This document shows positions 11,051-23,300 of a DNA stretch of 64,000 nt, piece after piece. Where the stretch lies: NCBI GenBank assembly GCA_964036045.1, contig OZ038390.1, forward strand, positions 37,938,974 to 38,002,973, in the 5' to 3' direction. The translations under genes were made by a program, and so were the position numbers. The stretch comes from Eutreptiella sp. 'Long Island Sound 2002'. Its lineage: Eukaryota > Euglenozoa > Euglenophyceae > Eutreptiales > Eutreptiaceae. The notes beneath the pieces were generated by a model that saw only the letters and a program-made list of their open reading frames with translations, had not been told where the DNA came from and did not search any database. How positions within the stretch are numbered: the stretch's first letter is position 1; each line of letters begins with the position of its first letter.

Positions 11051-14000
11051 TGCCACACCTGCATCAGAAATCAGAGCTGCAACCCAAGAAACACAATGAA
11101 TGAAAAACACCGTCTAATTTTCCAACTCACTCACAACTGTCACATTGCTTTCTAAGTCTTTTAAGGAGGGAAAAGACCAGTTTGAGAGGAGGAGAACTAA
11201 AGCGGATGGGGTGACAGCTGGTGCATGATGACGTCTTTTTACCAAAAGGGCACAACGGAGAGTGACACGGCCCCTTGGCAGGGCATGAAATACAGGCTAA
11301 ATACAGGCTTCGGCAGAGTAGCCGGGGTAGCCATACAAGTGCCAGCTCGCGAATGGTCTCCCATGAATTCCCCTGTGAAGGTGTTCTCTAGTTCAGTGGA
11401 ATCTCCCATTCACTCAGGTCCTAGTATGCCTTGTGGTATTTAGGGAGTGGTTGATGGGGAATTTCCCACAAAATGGGGCCCCGAACTTCCCTGGGTCGCT
11501 TGCATATGAGGTACAGTGTTTGACGCATGTTGTAAGTGTCGTGGACCATTTGCTCCCTAAGCACTAGTTTGTTTTGTTGCATGTACATGTAGTGTACATG
11601 GCTGTGCCGGGCCTGAATGAGGTGCTTTAGGTTCATCATGTGGCGTTGCCCAGCATGCTCATACCGCAGCAACTGGTGCATCATGATACGTACCAAGCCT
11701 CAAAAACATCCCAAACTGGAAATTTGTGGAGTCCCATATGGGGGTCTGGAACATGTGCAAGACAAAACCTGCACATTTTAGCTTTGCAAGAATTTCTGCT
11801 TTAGTGTGTGCGTAACAATTTTCCCCAATATTCCGAAAATGTGCAAGAGAGGCATGTGCTTATGATCTAACCACAACCCTTGTCCCAAAATTAGCATGCG
11901 CACTGATCTGATACTGCCATCACAAAAAATTACCCACGAACACCCCCACAATACATGAATCAACACATACACGCACACAAAATCAAAACTCAATGCCACA
12001 TATGGCCATTGTTGCATTCCAAAGCAACTGTTTGAGCATGTGCACCGGACGAGCAATACAAAAAGCAAGAAAACCAAACATGTATCACAGGCTGTGCCTA
12101 AACTGTACTCTCACCCCCCCTTGCCCAGCCCCCCCCCCCCCCCGCCTGAGGTGACGCCCACCCACCACATGTTAGGGTTACACCCACCACAGAGTTCCAC
12201 CCCTCTTGGGGGGGGGGGGGGGGGGCACCACCGTAAACCAGACACTTATCAGCCCATATGTGCACAATTCATCGCCGGTCACTTGCTTGCTGTTGTTTGC
12301 CAAAGGCTTCTTGATACACGCTTACAAAAAAGAAGGTCATGGTGTGAGGCACATGATGCAAACAAGCAGAAATCTCAAGGCACTGCAGCCATCCATCGGT
12401 TTATTGGCTGCACTTATTTCTGAACAGGGACAGTGTAAAACTTCTTCTTCCGGTCCCAAAGAGTCTCTAACGGCTGCACATATCCCCCGTCTGCGACAAG
12501 GATGGAAGAGCTTACTCAGGGGCGGGCTGCTCTGCACGTTTGGGTGCAGGTTCGAGCACAGTTGGTGCCCCCAGGAGGTGAACAAGGAGAGGCACAGAGT
12601 TTTCAGGCTTATGGCCAATTAACCTCTTCCATGCCTTCGTGGAAACCCTGGTGCGAAAAGCGTCCGCCCCCTCTTAACAGCGAAGGAACCCCTTGGTTAC
12701 CTGGGCACCCCCACCTTGGAGACAGAGGTGTTGTAAGTGATGCTATCTGGGGCCCCCTGAGTTCAACATCAATTGTCTGTTTTACACATGGACGGGGGGG
12801 GGGGGACCATTGTTTCAAACAACAAATCTCAACAACCCCTTAAAACCAGCAGCATAGCACAACAAAATGAATCACCCCCAAACTGGGGCTGTAATGGATA
12901 CCCCTTCCACTATGCTCCTCATACATATCATTTTTTTGTGCAGGATAAACCTTAAATCTTGAACAAAACATCATTGAATGATTAGATAAAAAACACACAC
13001 CAGCCGTAAACCAAACCTTGAACCAACAACACCTTTGCAAATTGAGACCGAAAATGAGCAGGAAAAAAACCAGTTTCTTTTTTCTTGCTGCTTAGCCTTC
13101 TCCTGTGCTTGAAAAATGAGGTGCGTAACCAAGAAGCCTTTGCGACTCTGATGGTAAATGCACGGCTTTCCAAACAACTAACTAAAACACATGAGCGGCT
13201 CCATAAATTCACTTGATCTTCAGTTGTGGTCTGTCCCCTGATCTCCACACTCGCAAATAACTTGTGCTGGCCTGCGATTGGTCGCACAGAACATTTTACG
13301 GCAGAGTTTGGGTGCACTTTGAGCGACGAGGTTGCAGATTCCTTACATCTGCGTCAAAAAAGATTGCGTTTCCCCACACACAACTCCGAAATTCAAGCCC
13401 CAACAAAAACGCTACATTGAAATAACACAACTTTGGCCAGTTGTTGTTACCACATGGTGACGGTTCCCATCGTGCCACGTTGATGTGTGTCAGAGCACAT
13501 GTTGCAAATTAAAGTAAAGGTGGGAAGAAACATTGAACACATGGTACAAGCATCACATGCCTGGTGCATGAGTTCAGATTGCAACCTGTGCATGCATATT
13601 GGAAACAAAAAAATGGCACAAAATAGGACGTTGTGAGGGTAAGAGGTTATGAAATGCTCAGTGGATCACAATTGGGTAGGGATCTGATTGTAATCTTGCA
13701 CAAAAATGCAGCTGTGTTGGTTCCCACCTGCGTTTTTGGAGATCAATATGAAATAATTTTGTAAAGCGGCAGGAACACTGGTTGAATGTACTCGAAGGTT
13801 GGTCTTTGTTTGCAAGTAAATGGGACAAGACCAAATCAAATTTGAAGCAAGACCCAAACGGAAAGAAATGCTTGCCTTGACCGTTCCCCTTCCACACAGG
13901 GTAAGAGCAACAGTGTGGGCTAAATGAACCACTCATTATATTGGGAACTCTCAGAAATTTGTGCGCGCAACAACGGGTTGAAGAGGGTCATGGTATTCAT

Positions 14001-14633
14001 GAGGTGGGAAATCAGCATGTGAGGATGCCATACAAGCGAGTGCTCCCGGTAGTGGGCGGAGGCATCACGACCCCTGCATACCGCAGCTCCAGAAGCGCCT
14101 GCCATATCATGTTCTCCAGCGCAAAGAGGCACACAACGGCCAGATAACCCTGGCCAACTGGGGTCTTTAAAGAGAGGGGCAGTCACAGGGTTATGCACCC
14201 TCCGTATGAAGTGGGGGAGGGCTCAAAGGGCTGTGTAACCCCTGCCGAATCTCCCCACAGAGACACAACTGCCACATAGCCATGCCATCACCAGGCCATA
14301 TCAAAGTGGGGTGCAGTCAAATGGCCATGCAATCGCTGCCGTGTGGAGTCCACGCCATGGCCACAAATGTGCCGTATCTGGGTCAGGAGTCAAATGGCTG
14401 TGTGACTGAATACCTTTGTGGCCCAAAGGCAGGCGGGAGTCAAATGGCTACGTACCCGTTGCCTCATCAAGTTCCCCATCGCTGGGGGCCAAAGTCTCGG
14501 CCCTCCGGGACGGTAGGGCGGGTCAGGGATTCCGACTGGGTGCCCCACCAGTGTGGGAGAAATGCAAATGGTGCATGGAACTGTGCAACAAAATGGACAG
14601 CATGATCGGTGCAGTGTTGCAAAATGTGGCCCA

Positions 14634-15591
14634 GGGGGGGGGGGGGGGGCGACATTCGAATTTCATACCTGGGGGTGTTCATGAAATTTTTTGAGGTCAC
14701 TCGAAAAAACGGGTAGTTTTGGTACTTTTTGCACATTTCAAACCTGGCCGCTGAAAAAAAGGGGATAATCTTCACCGTTGACCCAGAAGCGGGGTGAAAT
14801 AGCACCCTTCGACCCTTGCAGTTGTACAACGGATTGTTACTTCTTAGTCTGATGCTTAGCACAGGTCCCAAAATCCTATTTTCCACACCCTGCAGTCCTT
14901 GCTTGTCGTACCAAGAATTTTTAATTTTTTATCTGATGCTTGTCACAATTCCCAGAGCCCCTATTTCTGCACCCTGCGGCCCTTGCTTGTTGTACCAAGA
15001 ATTTTTATCTTCAGTTTGATGCTTGTCACATTTCCCGGAGCCCGTATTTCTGCACCCTGAAGCCCTTGCTGTGGCACCAAGAATTTTTAATTTTTCGTCT
15101 AATGCTTCTCATCGCTCCCAGAGCCCCTATTTCTGCACCCTGCAGCCCATGTTGTCGCATCAGGTACGATGCTTGTCACAGTTCCTAGGGCCCCAATTTT
15201 TGCACCTTGGCGTCACTCCACAAGCATTGTGACCCAAGCAGGGGTGTTCCCGCCATACAACGATGGTTGAGTCATGCTGGCAAATGATCTCCTTGCAAAC
15301 AATTTCATCAAGCTGAATGCTTAGAACCTCGAAAGCATGTTGTTGTGGCATGATAAAAGCTGAACAAAACGTTGCGAAGAGATCAACAAAATGGACATAG
15401 ACGAGGGCTGTGAATTGTTTGCAAAGTGGCTACATAACCTCAACTGTCTTGGGTTCCCCAGCATGGGGAGAAATCAACATTGGTGACTTGTGTAAAACAG
15501 TTCTTAACCAATTTTTTGCCCATCGAAAAAACAGGATAGATTGGCCATACCCCTTGTCGGAAATTCGAATGTCGCAACCCCCCCCCCCCCC
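14634..15591. mobile_element. G-tract-capped inverted-repeat element carrying a minisatellite
   Basis: The left end is a 16-G run (14634-14649), the right end a 14-C run (15578-15591). Next to the tracts lies a perfect 16-bp inverted repeat, GCGACATTCGAATTTC at 14649-14664 and its complement at 15560-15575. A block after the left end (TCGAAAAAACGGG, 14701-14713) has relatives at 15524 and 54047. No protein-coding frame is recognised, so it looks non-autonomous. No clear target duplication was found. Confidence 0.6.
14850..15205 (+). repeat. 83-bp minisatellite, about 4 copies
   Basis: Successive copies share TGATGCTTGTCACA, CCCAGAGCCCCTATTTCTGC and ACCAAGAATTTTTA at a spacing of roughly 80-88 bp. 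The array lies wholly inside the inverted-repeat element at 14634-15591. Confidence 0.8.
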
Positions 15592-17205
15592 ATGTGGCCT
15601 CTTTGCTTCGCATACATGAAGATAGGGCAAGAATCCCCTGATACATAAGTCTTCAGGTTCTTTAACTTGATGAACATATGCGCGATGGCTCCATTCATTG
15701 TGTACAAGGGCACCCTTCTTTGACCCCCCGCCTCCCAAAAGGCAAGGGCTGTCAGGTAGCTTGCTTACAGAAAGCGTGTACAGAATGTTCCGACATCCAC
15801 CCTGACTCCTTTCATTCCTTTGCTGTGACTCTGAACTTGAGCTTTTTCAGCGCTGAAACACAAAAAGCAAACTGCTAAATTCTTAGATAAGTGCGTCCAA
15901 AAACAGTCAAAAAAACAGTCAGGAGTCACATACATACATGCGATTCATGGGTCACGTGTAGCGCATGGTTTTACCCGAATCAGCAATCAAGTGATGATGC
16001 CTGATGAATCGAAAACAGGGGAGCGCCTATCCTTAACGAGTTTCCCCAACTGTACTGCATAAAGCTGAATCAAAAGAACAATATGCTTGGCAAATGACTG
16101 CTAGTGAATGACATTTCACTCAGCGTTCATCTTTCATTGCGAAATGCGAAGAATTGCAACCTGCTGCAAACACCTTTTCTGGGAGCTAGGCTCTATGAAG
16201 GTAAAGCTGCTCAGCTTCAACCATGCCAGGCGGTGCAGGGTTAGACAGAAAGCATTATGGCTGTTCTGCGTCGCATGCATTTTGGGCAATCTTGTGAATA
16301 CACTTACCCCCTTTGCACAATGAGGAAAAGGGGCTCGGCAAACCTCAGTGAAACCGATGTGGTACTTTCTTGTGTCTGAGAATGAGCAATCATCCTCCTG
16401 GACCTGTTTTCTCGTAAAACGCAAAACATGCCCTTTGGAACTTGGAAGGAATACCGCACTCTCGTGCTTGCTCACGAATGGATTTTGTGCATGCTCACAC
16501 AAGCTATGTGGTGGAGGTTGCACAGCACAAAGTGCGAAATGGGGTGGAAGGTTGCGGAGGAAGCCGTTGAAATACATGGGCCCAATTAATTGGGCCCAAA
16601 CAGCATCTTGGGCTCCCTTTGAAGCCTCTGCCATTCTCACCAAAAGAAATATATAAATAATCCGAAGATGTGCATCAAGAGGGGAGGGGGGTGCATGAGG
16701 TATGAATCAATCCCATGCTAGGCTGCAGGGAGAAGAGGGGACAGGGGTCCAAAGGCCAGGCCTACGCTCGCAGGGGTGATGCCCGCCTCCCCATGGGAGT
16801 GAGCGTCGGTCTCTCCCCAACCGCTTCGGACTCGTCCCCAAGCGCTCTCCAAGCGTTCTGTGGCTGCCCCCCAACCGCTTTGCCAATCGCCACTAACCGC
16901 TTTTGCCGCTGTCTGAGACCCTCTTCAAGCACGGGCCTCCCCAAGGCTGACATTCACTCAGCAAAGCGGCCAATGTTATCCAGAATTCGGCCGGGAGCAA
17001 TCACCTTTGCCCACCCAGACCCCGAACCCCCACCCATCCACTTGCCAAATGCCTCCACATGTGCGGCGCTGGTTCATGCACCACCAGCAAACAAATTGGT
17101 GCAGGCCTCTCACAAGGCGCGCCCGGCGGATTGACCTACTACGGCGCACCAGCCAAGAGACGCACCCGAAAACCTGCCAATTCCGCATTCTCCGCCTTCG
17201 ATGCG

Positions 17206-17328
17206 TCACGAGGAAAACGCGTACTGCCTCTTCTTCACAGGCATGGGATAAGTGCGGCCCTCGGTCCTGTAGACCTCCAAAATCCGCTCGCGCAACTTTT
17301 GGCAGACGGCGCGGTACTGCGGCAATGC
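17206..17328 (-). CDS. DUS1: DUS1 exon 6, C-terminal end
   Basis: Forty codons plus TGA, after the acceptor [30 protein letters not shown] and a basic tail ending QYAFSS. Phase and helical character fit the end of DUS1 proteins. No recognised gene lies between it and exon 5. Confidence 0.68.
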   Translation of the reverse strand, partial: ALPQYRAVCQKLRERILEVYRTEGRTYPMPVKKRQYAFSS

Positions 17329-20300
17329 CTGAGGACAAGCGTCGCAAATTGGCAATGCTGTTTGCATGTACACTGCAGGACTTTCCCTAATGCAAAACAG
17401 AAAAGATGGTGTGCCATCACTTTGCAGTCGAAAATGGTACCCCTCCCTTTAAATGGGCCCCCAACAGCTTGAAAGAGAACAAAGCAGCAGTACCAAAATT
17501 GCCATTTGATCATAGAAAACGTTGACCAGCGTAGGTCAAGGGGCCGTCCATCGACCAACAACTGTCGGCGGTTGGCGGTTAAGTGTCAGCGGTTGACAAG
17601 TAACCGCTGGCGGTTGGCAGCCAATCGGCGGCGTTTTTGGACAAGGACCAAAGGTCGGAAGGAAAAAATGATTTTGCCGCTGTGGCATGCAGCAGCATGC
17701 TGCGGTATGCTGCAACACCGTTGGTCTAGGGAGGTTATCACATGCAGCGAGGTCACACCACACAAATCCCTCCCACAAAACATATAAAGGCTGGACTGAA
17801 ACACCCTTTTCGTCGATAGACATGGTCCAAAGCATCAGAACAACCACAGTGCTCCCCCTGTTGAATCCAGCTGCTCTACACGACTTGCGGTCAGGATCGC
17901 CTCCTACCATTTGCGATGTGGGTTACTTTACTGAATGAGAACTCGGCAATCGCATGAACGGGAGTCCAGCCCCTTTGCCCGGGGAAATAAAAAAGAAATC
18001 AAGCGCCAAGAAATGCAAACAAAAACACAAAACAAGATATCAAAAAGTATGCCTCCCATAATCCTGACGCCGCATTCATGCACCGCACCGTGTGCTGCCA
18101 GGGCTCTAGGACTCAAGACCAAAGACCAAAAAGTCACTGGGGCAGGGGTGGAAATTTGGGACTGCGGCCCGACCAACGGCCTACCGAGGCCTTGATGCAC
18201 CCTCTCGCCCCCCGTGGGACATTCCGTCGGGTTGCGGTTTCCTTACGGGGCCCTGGACAGTCACCCGTTCTGCCCTTCGCGTGCCGCGTGGGGTCGCTGT
18301 GTGACGGCCGCTGTGGCGGCGCTGCGGCCGGTGTGCCTTGTGGTGTCGTTGCCGCGGTAGCGCGGGGCCCAGTGGCTGGCGCACTGGGGGTTGTGCTGGT
18401 TGTTGCGGGGGTCGTTTCACGGGTTCTGCTGCCCACTCCCCCTCCGCGTTCAGGTCGTCCGCCACACGCCTCGCCGCGTTTCCGTGTGCCTGGGGCCCCA
18501 TTGACCCCCCCCCCCCCCCGGAAACTAAACAGCGAGCCAGAGCTGAATGTGCCACTTCTCCGATGTTGTTCGAAGGATCTATGGCTCAAGAGTTGGTGAA
18601 ACCAACGCGGCACAACCGCGCCGCAGAATCGCTTGGTTTGGCTGGGACCTGCTGCACACATCATTGACGGGCCCGGATCCGACCTGCGCCAGCCCTCCCC
18701 CTGTTGCCAGGGCGGGAAGAAAATTGCTTTGCGGGGGGGGGGGATGGCACGGAAGCCCATTTGCCCAACCCCCCCCTCCCCCTCCTTGGTCGCCATGCCG
18801 GGAGGGGGGTTTGGGCTGGGGCTGCCCTACCTGCCGTGCCGGGGGGGGGGGGGGGTCCGACCCCAACATACATGGCTCAAAATGATCCCCACACCGCACT
18901 GATCATTTTGACTACACATATTTGGGGGAAAATATTTGAGTGAAAAAAATTTTCCGGGCCAAAATTTGTGTTCCGGAGCCTTTGGTGGCAACAACCGTCC
19001 TTACACAAAACAAAGGGCCCGGCACGGAAGCCCATTTCTGGAACCCTCCCCCCCCTCCTTTGCCGGGCGCCCATGCCATCCCCCCCCCCCCCCCCCCGCA
19101 AAGCAATTTTCGGGCCGCCCAGAGGGGCAGCAGCACACCTCTACGGCCTTTTTCCGCAGCTTTTTGTTCGGGATGGTGTTCAGCTCCTCACGAATGTCCG
19201 TGAACTCCCCCAGCCACTCGCCCAATGCGGAATGCATGTGCCCATGCACCATGCGGAGCGGCACGGGGTTCTCTTCCACCTGCGGCACAGAGAGAGAACG
19301 CGGGCAGGGGGGAGCGGGAGGCCTTCCCTTGATCCAGTCGCCTGAAGCGCGCAGAACCCCGCAGGCCACACCCCACGTGGTGCCCCCCGGTGTGACATTC
19401 CGTCGGGTTGCTGTTTCTTTACGGGGCCCTGGAGAGTCACCCGTTCTTCCCTTCGCGTGCTGCGTCGGGTCGCTGCGTTTTGTCGGCTGCTGCGGCCTGT
19501 GCTCCTGCTGGTGCTGTTTCCGCGTTCGCGTTCGCGGAGCCCAGTGGTTGGTGTATCGGGGCTGTGCTGGTTGCGGCGGGTGCCGTTTGTGCGTTAGCGG
19601 TGCCCAGTAGTTGGTGTATCGGGGTTGTGCTGGTTGCCGCGGGAGTCATTTGACGGTTTTCGCTGCCCACACACCTCCGCTCTGCGGTCGTCCGCCACCT
19701 GCCTCCCCACGTTTCCGTGTGCGTGAGGCCCAGGTGCCGCACTCCTCCGCGCGCCTTACCGGCCGTCCATCCCCTGCGCTCCACCACTCCGTGGGTCGCG
19801 CGTGCGCATAACGCGTTCCTTGATGGTCGCGGGTAGCGTGTAACCCCCCCAAGGGTTAGCATTGCGCTGCGAGGCAGTCCGTGTGGGCCCTCCCTCCGCG
19901 GTCCTCCGGGTTCTGTAAGACGGTTCGTCTGCTCGGCTACTTACGAGGTCCTGAGCAATGCCCACGTCCACCGGTTGCCTCACCGTAAGTTTCGGACAGA
20001 CCGTCGGTTGCCCTGGGCTTTCGGCGGCCGGTACGCTCGGGCTCGGGATGGGGATTCAGGCTTTCCTGGCCCGAACACCTGCGACCCACCCCCAGGGCAG
20101 ACTCACCTGCGTGCCATCCCCGGCCCCTGCCCCCTAGTCAGGGATGGGCTTATCCACGGGGGCGGTGGGCGGGGGGATCTGGCGGACCCACCCCCCGAGG
20201 CCAAATCACCCACACACCCAAAGCCAAAAATTCATATTCCTCCGGGGGAAAATGAAACTTTGAATAGAGAGCCAGAAATAAGAGGCCCATTGTAGGTACA

Positions 20301-23300
20301 TGTACTTTGTTTTGCCCTCATACCCACCCCCCCACCCCCCCATCCCCCTCGCGTCCCGTAGGCCGAACACGAAGCACAACCCTGCCCCGCGTGTTTGTCC
20401 AGCCCCGCGACCCCTTTCCCCCCATCGCCCATCTGCTAGCCCTGCCAAAGCCGTTGTCAAGTGCTTTGCTGCGGTGTTCTGCCACAAACAGATCCCTTCT
20501 TAGAACGGTTTCATCGATTGGCAATCATCGGTTCTGATCGCCATATTCCCCGATGGTGTGCACCGGCGGCCCCTGCCACTGGCATTGGGCTGCAGCGCGC
20601 ACGAGAGGCGGGGCTACCAAATCCAAGTACCGCTGCATCGCCAGGATGAGTCGGTCGGGGCTGTCTGGGCTCTCCTCAGGCACCTGCAACGCCATGGGGT
20701 CGTTCAGCAGCGACTGCGCGGACATGATCGCCGCGGCTCCCGTGTACCTCAGGCACTCGTCCACGTCTTTGAGGTCCCGAATGTTGCCGTTCGCGATGAT
20801 GGGCACGTCGGGAAACTCCTCCACGATGCGTTTGATGATGTCCCAGTTGGCGCGGTGATCGCGGCTGCGAAGGAGGGCATCGCAGTCCGAAGGCACGTCC
20901 CCAAGAACCAAAAATCTTACCCCTCAAAGACTGGATGCATTTTGAACCACTACCACCCAAAGAGGTGCCCTCTCAGTGCCGGATTCTACACGTGGTCTTT
21001 GAAAGCAGATGAGTCATTTGCATGCAAATGCTGTATGACTTGGCCACTACCAAGAGTGCACATCCATTCACTTCCTCACATCACAAAGATGCAGAAATTG
21101 TCATGACAGTATAACCATGCTAGGATGCGTAGGGGCACCTTTTGCGACCTCTAGCCCTGCCTCAGGTCAAACGGGTCAATTGTTCCCTTTACCAGCGGGA
21201 TGAAAGATGTCCGGGGAAAAAATGTGATTCAGCAAAATATACCACTATTTCATGTATCCCAATGCGGAAAAAACTAGGGTATTGATTGTGTCTCAATTCA
21301 GAAAATCCCCTTTGTCTCATCCAAGGTTGCTTGCTGTAACAGAGTTTTCAGGACTGCAGTGCTGAATGGTTGCTGATATGTACCACATTTTTTGTGGTGA
21401 TCTTTTTTTTATCTAAACGCAGACCCAATTGGCAGGAAATCGTTGGGAAGAAGCAAGAGCACATTGCACGGGATACTCAGATTGCCGTAAGTCAGGAATG
21501 TGCATACTGGGAACCAAAAAAAATTTCTTACGCAATGGCATCCATGGAGGTATGAATGAAATTAGTGCGATTTTATATGCACCAATCCTGAAAACTTGGC
21601 GATTAATTGTGTCCCAATCTGTGGACACAATTGATGTTTTTTTTTAGAATTTCTAGCGTGTTTTCTTTTTCACCCTCCCGGTACACCATTGTCCCCAGGA
21701 AGGCTGTTCCAAAAGTGTCAAAATGGTTTTTGGAGGTTCTTGTGTTGTGACCACCCTTCTACCCTTCTAGCATGAGGGCACATTTTCTGGCCTGCCTACA
21801 GCCCACCTGTGGACCATTTCAAAGTCGGTGCATATTGACGTGCAGGCTCACGGGTGCGCGCGCGCGTGGGATCAGGCTTCACTGCATCTGTGTCAGAGGG
21901 ATCCGGAGCCCACCAAATCTTTTTTTTTCTTTGGTTCAGATCTTGGCAAGCTGGCAAAGCCCTCTAACCAGACGGTACTCGAGAGAGTTCTCGGAATCAG
22001 GAATCAGAGCAGTCTACCTATGATTGTCCCACAGCCCAGTGTGGTAGCGGACATGACACGTAACCCCCCCCCCTTGCGCAAGCACGGCCGCGGTCCCAGA
22101 AGTCAGGCCAAAACGGCGGTTCAACGCCCACCCCGTGCTTAGACAAGGCCGTGCATGCGCGTGACACATATGACAGCCAGAGCGGGAATAACATTGTTAG
22201 CCATGGCTGAAAATCACATCAGAACAAGCAGCATGGGGTTCCAATGTGTAGTACAATGTTGTTATGAACAGAATGCACCATCACAGATATGACTGAGCCC
22301 CTCTTTCCCTGCCCAAACGCTCTACAAACGCCCAATCCTCCATTCTGGACCACAAAAACAGCGGTCCCAAAGTTTCCTCAGAACGGCGGTTCAACGCCCA
22401 CCCCGTGCTTGGACAAGGCCGTGCATGCGCAAAGGGGGGGGGCGGGTAGGTAGGGCGAGCTAAATCTGAAACCAGAAGATACAGCAGGAACTGCCGGAGC
22501 CCCACGAAATCCTTACATACCACAATATGTGTGTGAGCACGCCTCCCCTCCCCATGTCTGGCACACACAATCACACGTTGGATTGCCCACATCACCTGTT
22601 CTTCTGATCGCGGGTGCGGCCATGGACGCCGATGAGGTAGGCCCCAGCGTCGCGCAGCCGCCGGACGTAGTCCAAAGTGCGGGCCTCGTCGTCAAACACA
22701 CGGATTTTGACGGTGACTGGGACCTTGAGCTCCGCCACGGCCCTGCGCACAATGGTCTCAATGAGGGTGATGTTCTCCATCAGGAAAGCTCCGTAGAAGC
22801 CCTGGTCAATGGGGTGTGTGAGTGATGTGGGCTGTGGTGAAGGGACATGAGGTTTATTGGGTACAGCATTGGAATATGGCAAAACGGAACACGGATTGGC
22901 ATCTGCTTCAATGTTGTAGAACATATCCAATTACACAAGGCCCATTTTCAACAATTTGCTCCCACTACTGGAGTATCCAGGCCTCTAGGTCCTGAGCATA
23001 TGAGGAAGTTTGTGTCAATGCAGCTAGGTGGTGACTCGGCGTGCAGTTGACTCTCAAGCCTGGTAGCCACTAGCCACCACCCCATCCTGCGGGGAGGTGG
23101 TATCCAACGCCGCCTGTGTAGACATTTCCGGGTCCACGACCATGCCTGAAACTGTTCCCTTAGGCATAGCAGGTGGTCCGGTGGTAAAAACAAAACAATA
23201 CATGCACAAACATGCACTAAGCCGTCATTTACTCCGTCATGTACTCGCTGACAACTCATAAACCTTGGTTGGAATGCGGGGCAATCAAACCCATTATATG

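Larger units (their letters stand above)
9975..17205. other. gap: no recognised gene, repeat-rich
   Basis: Over 7 kb without a protein I can identify. It holds a degenerate minisatellite (10556-11050), C-run and G-run tracts at 12126-12222, a G-run near 12794, a G-capped inverted-repeat element (14634-15591) with an internal 83-bp minisatellite, and scattered copies of a motif resembling the satellite grammar (GGCTGTGTAACCCCTGCC, near 14230-14470). A minus-strand frame of 169 codons at 16134-16643 has no recognisable motif. Near 16820-16910 the motif AACCGC recurs and is partly mirrored at 17560-17630 and 26590-26660. Confidence 0.55.

Noticed and set aside
12126-12228. C-run to G-run bracket as another inverted-repeat element
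   Set aside because: Beyond the homopolymers the inner ends do not match as inverted repeats.
18134-18796. A 220-codon minus-strand frame in DUS1 intron 5
   Set aside because: It runs through an R1 repeat, a C-run and a G-run; the frame is not kept between R1 copies.
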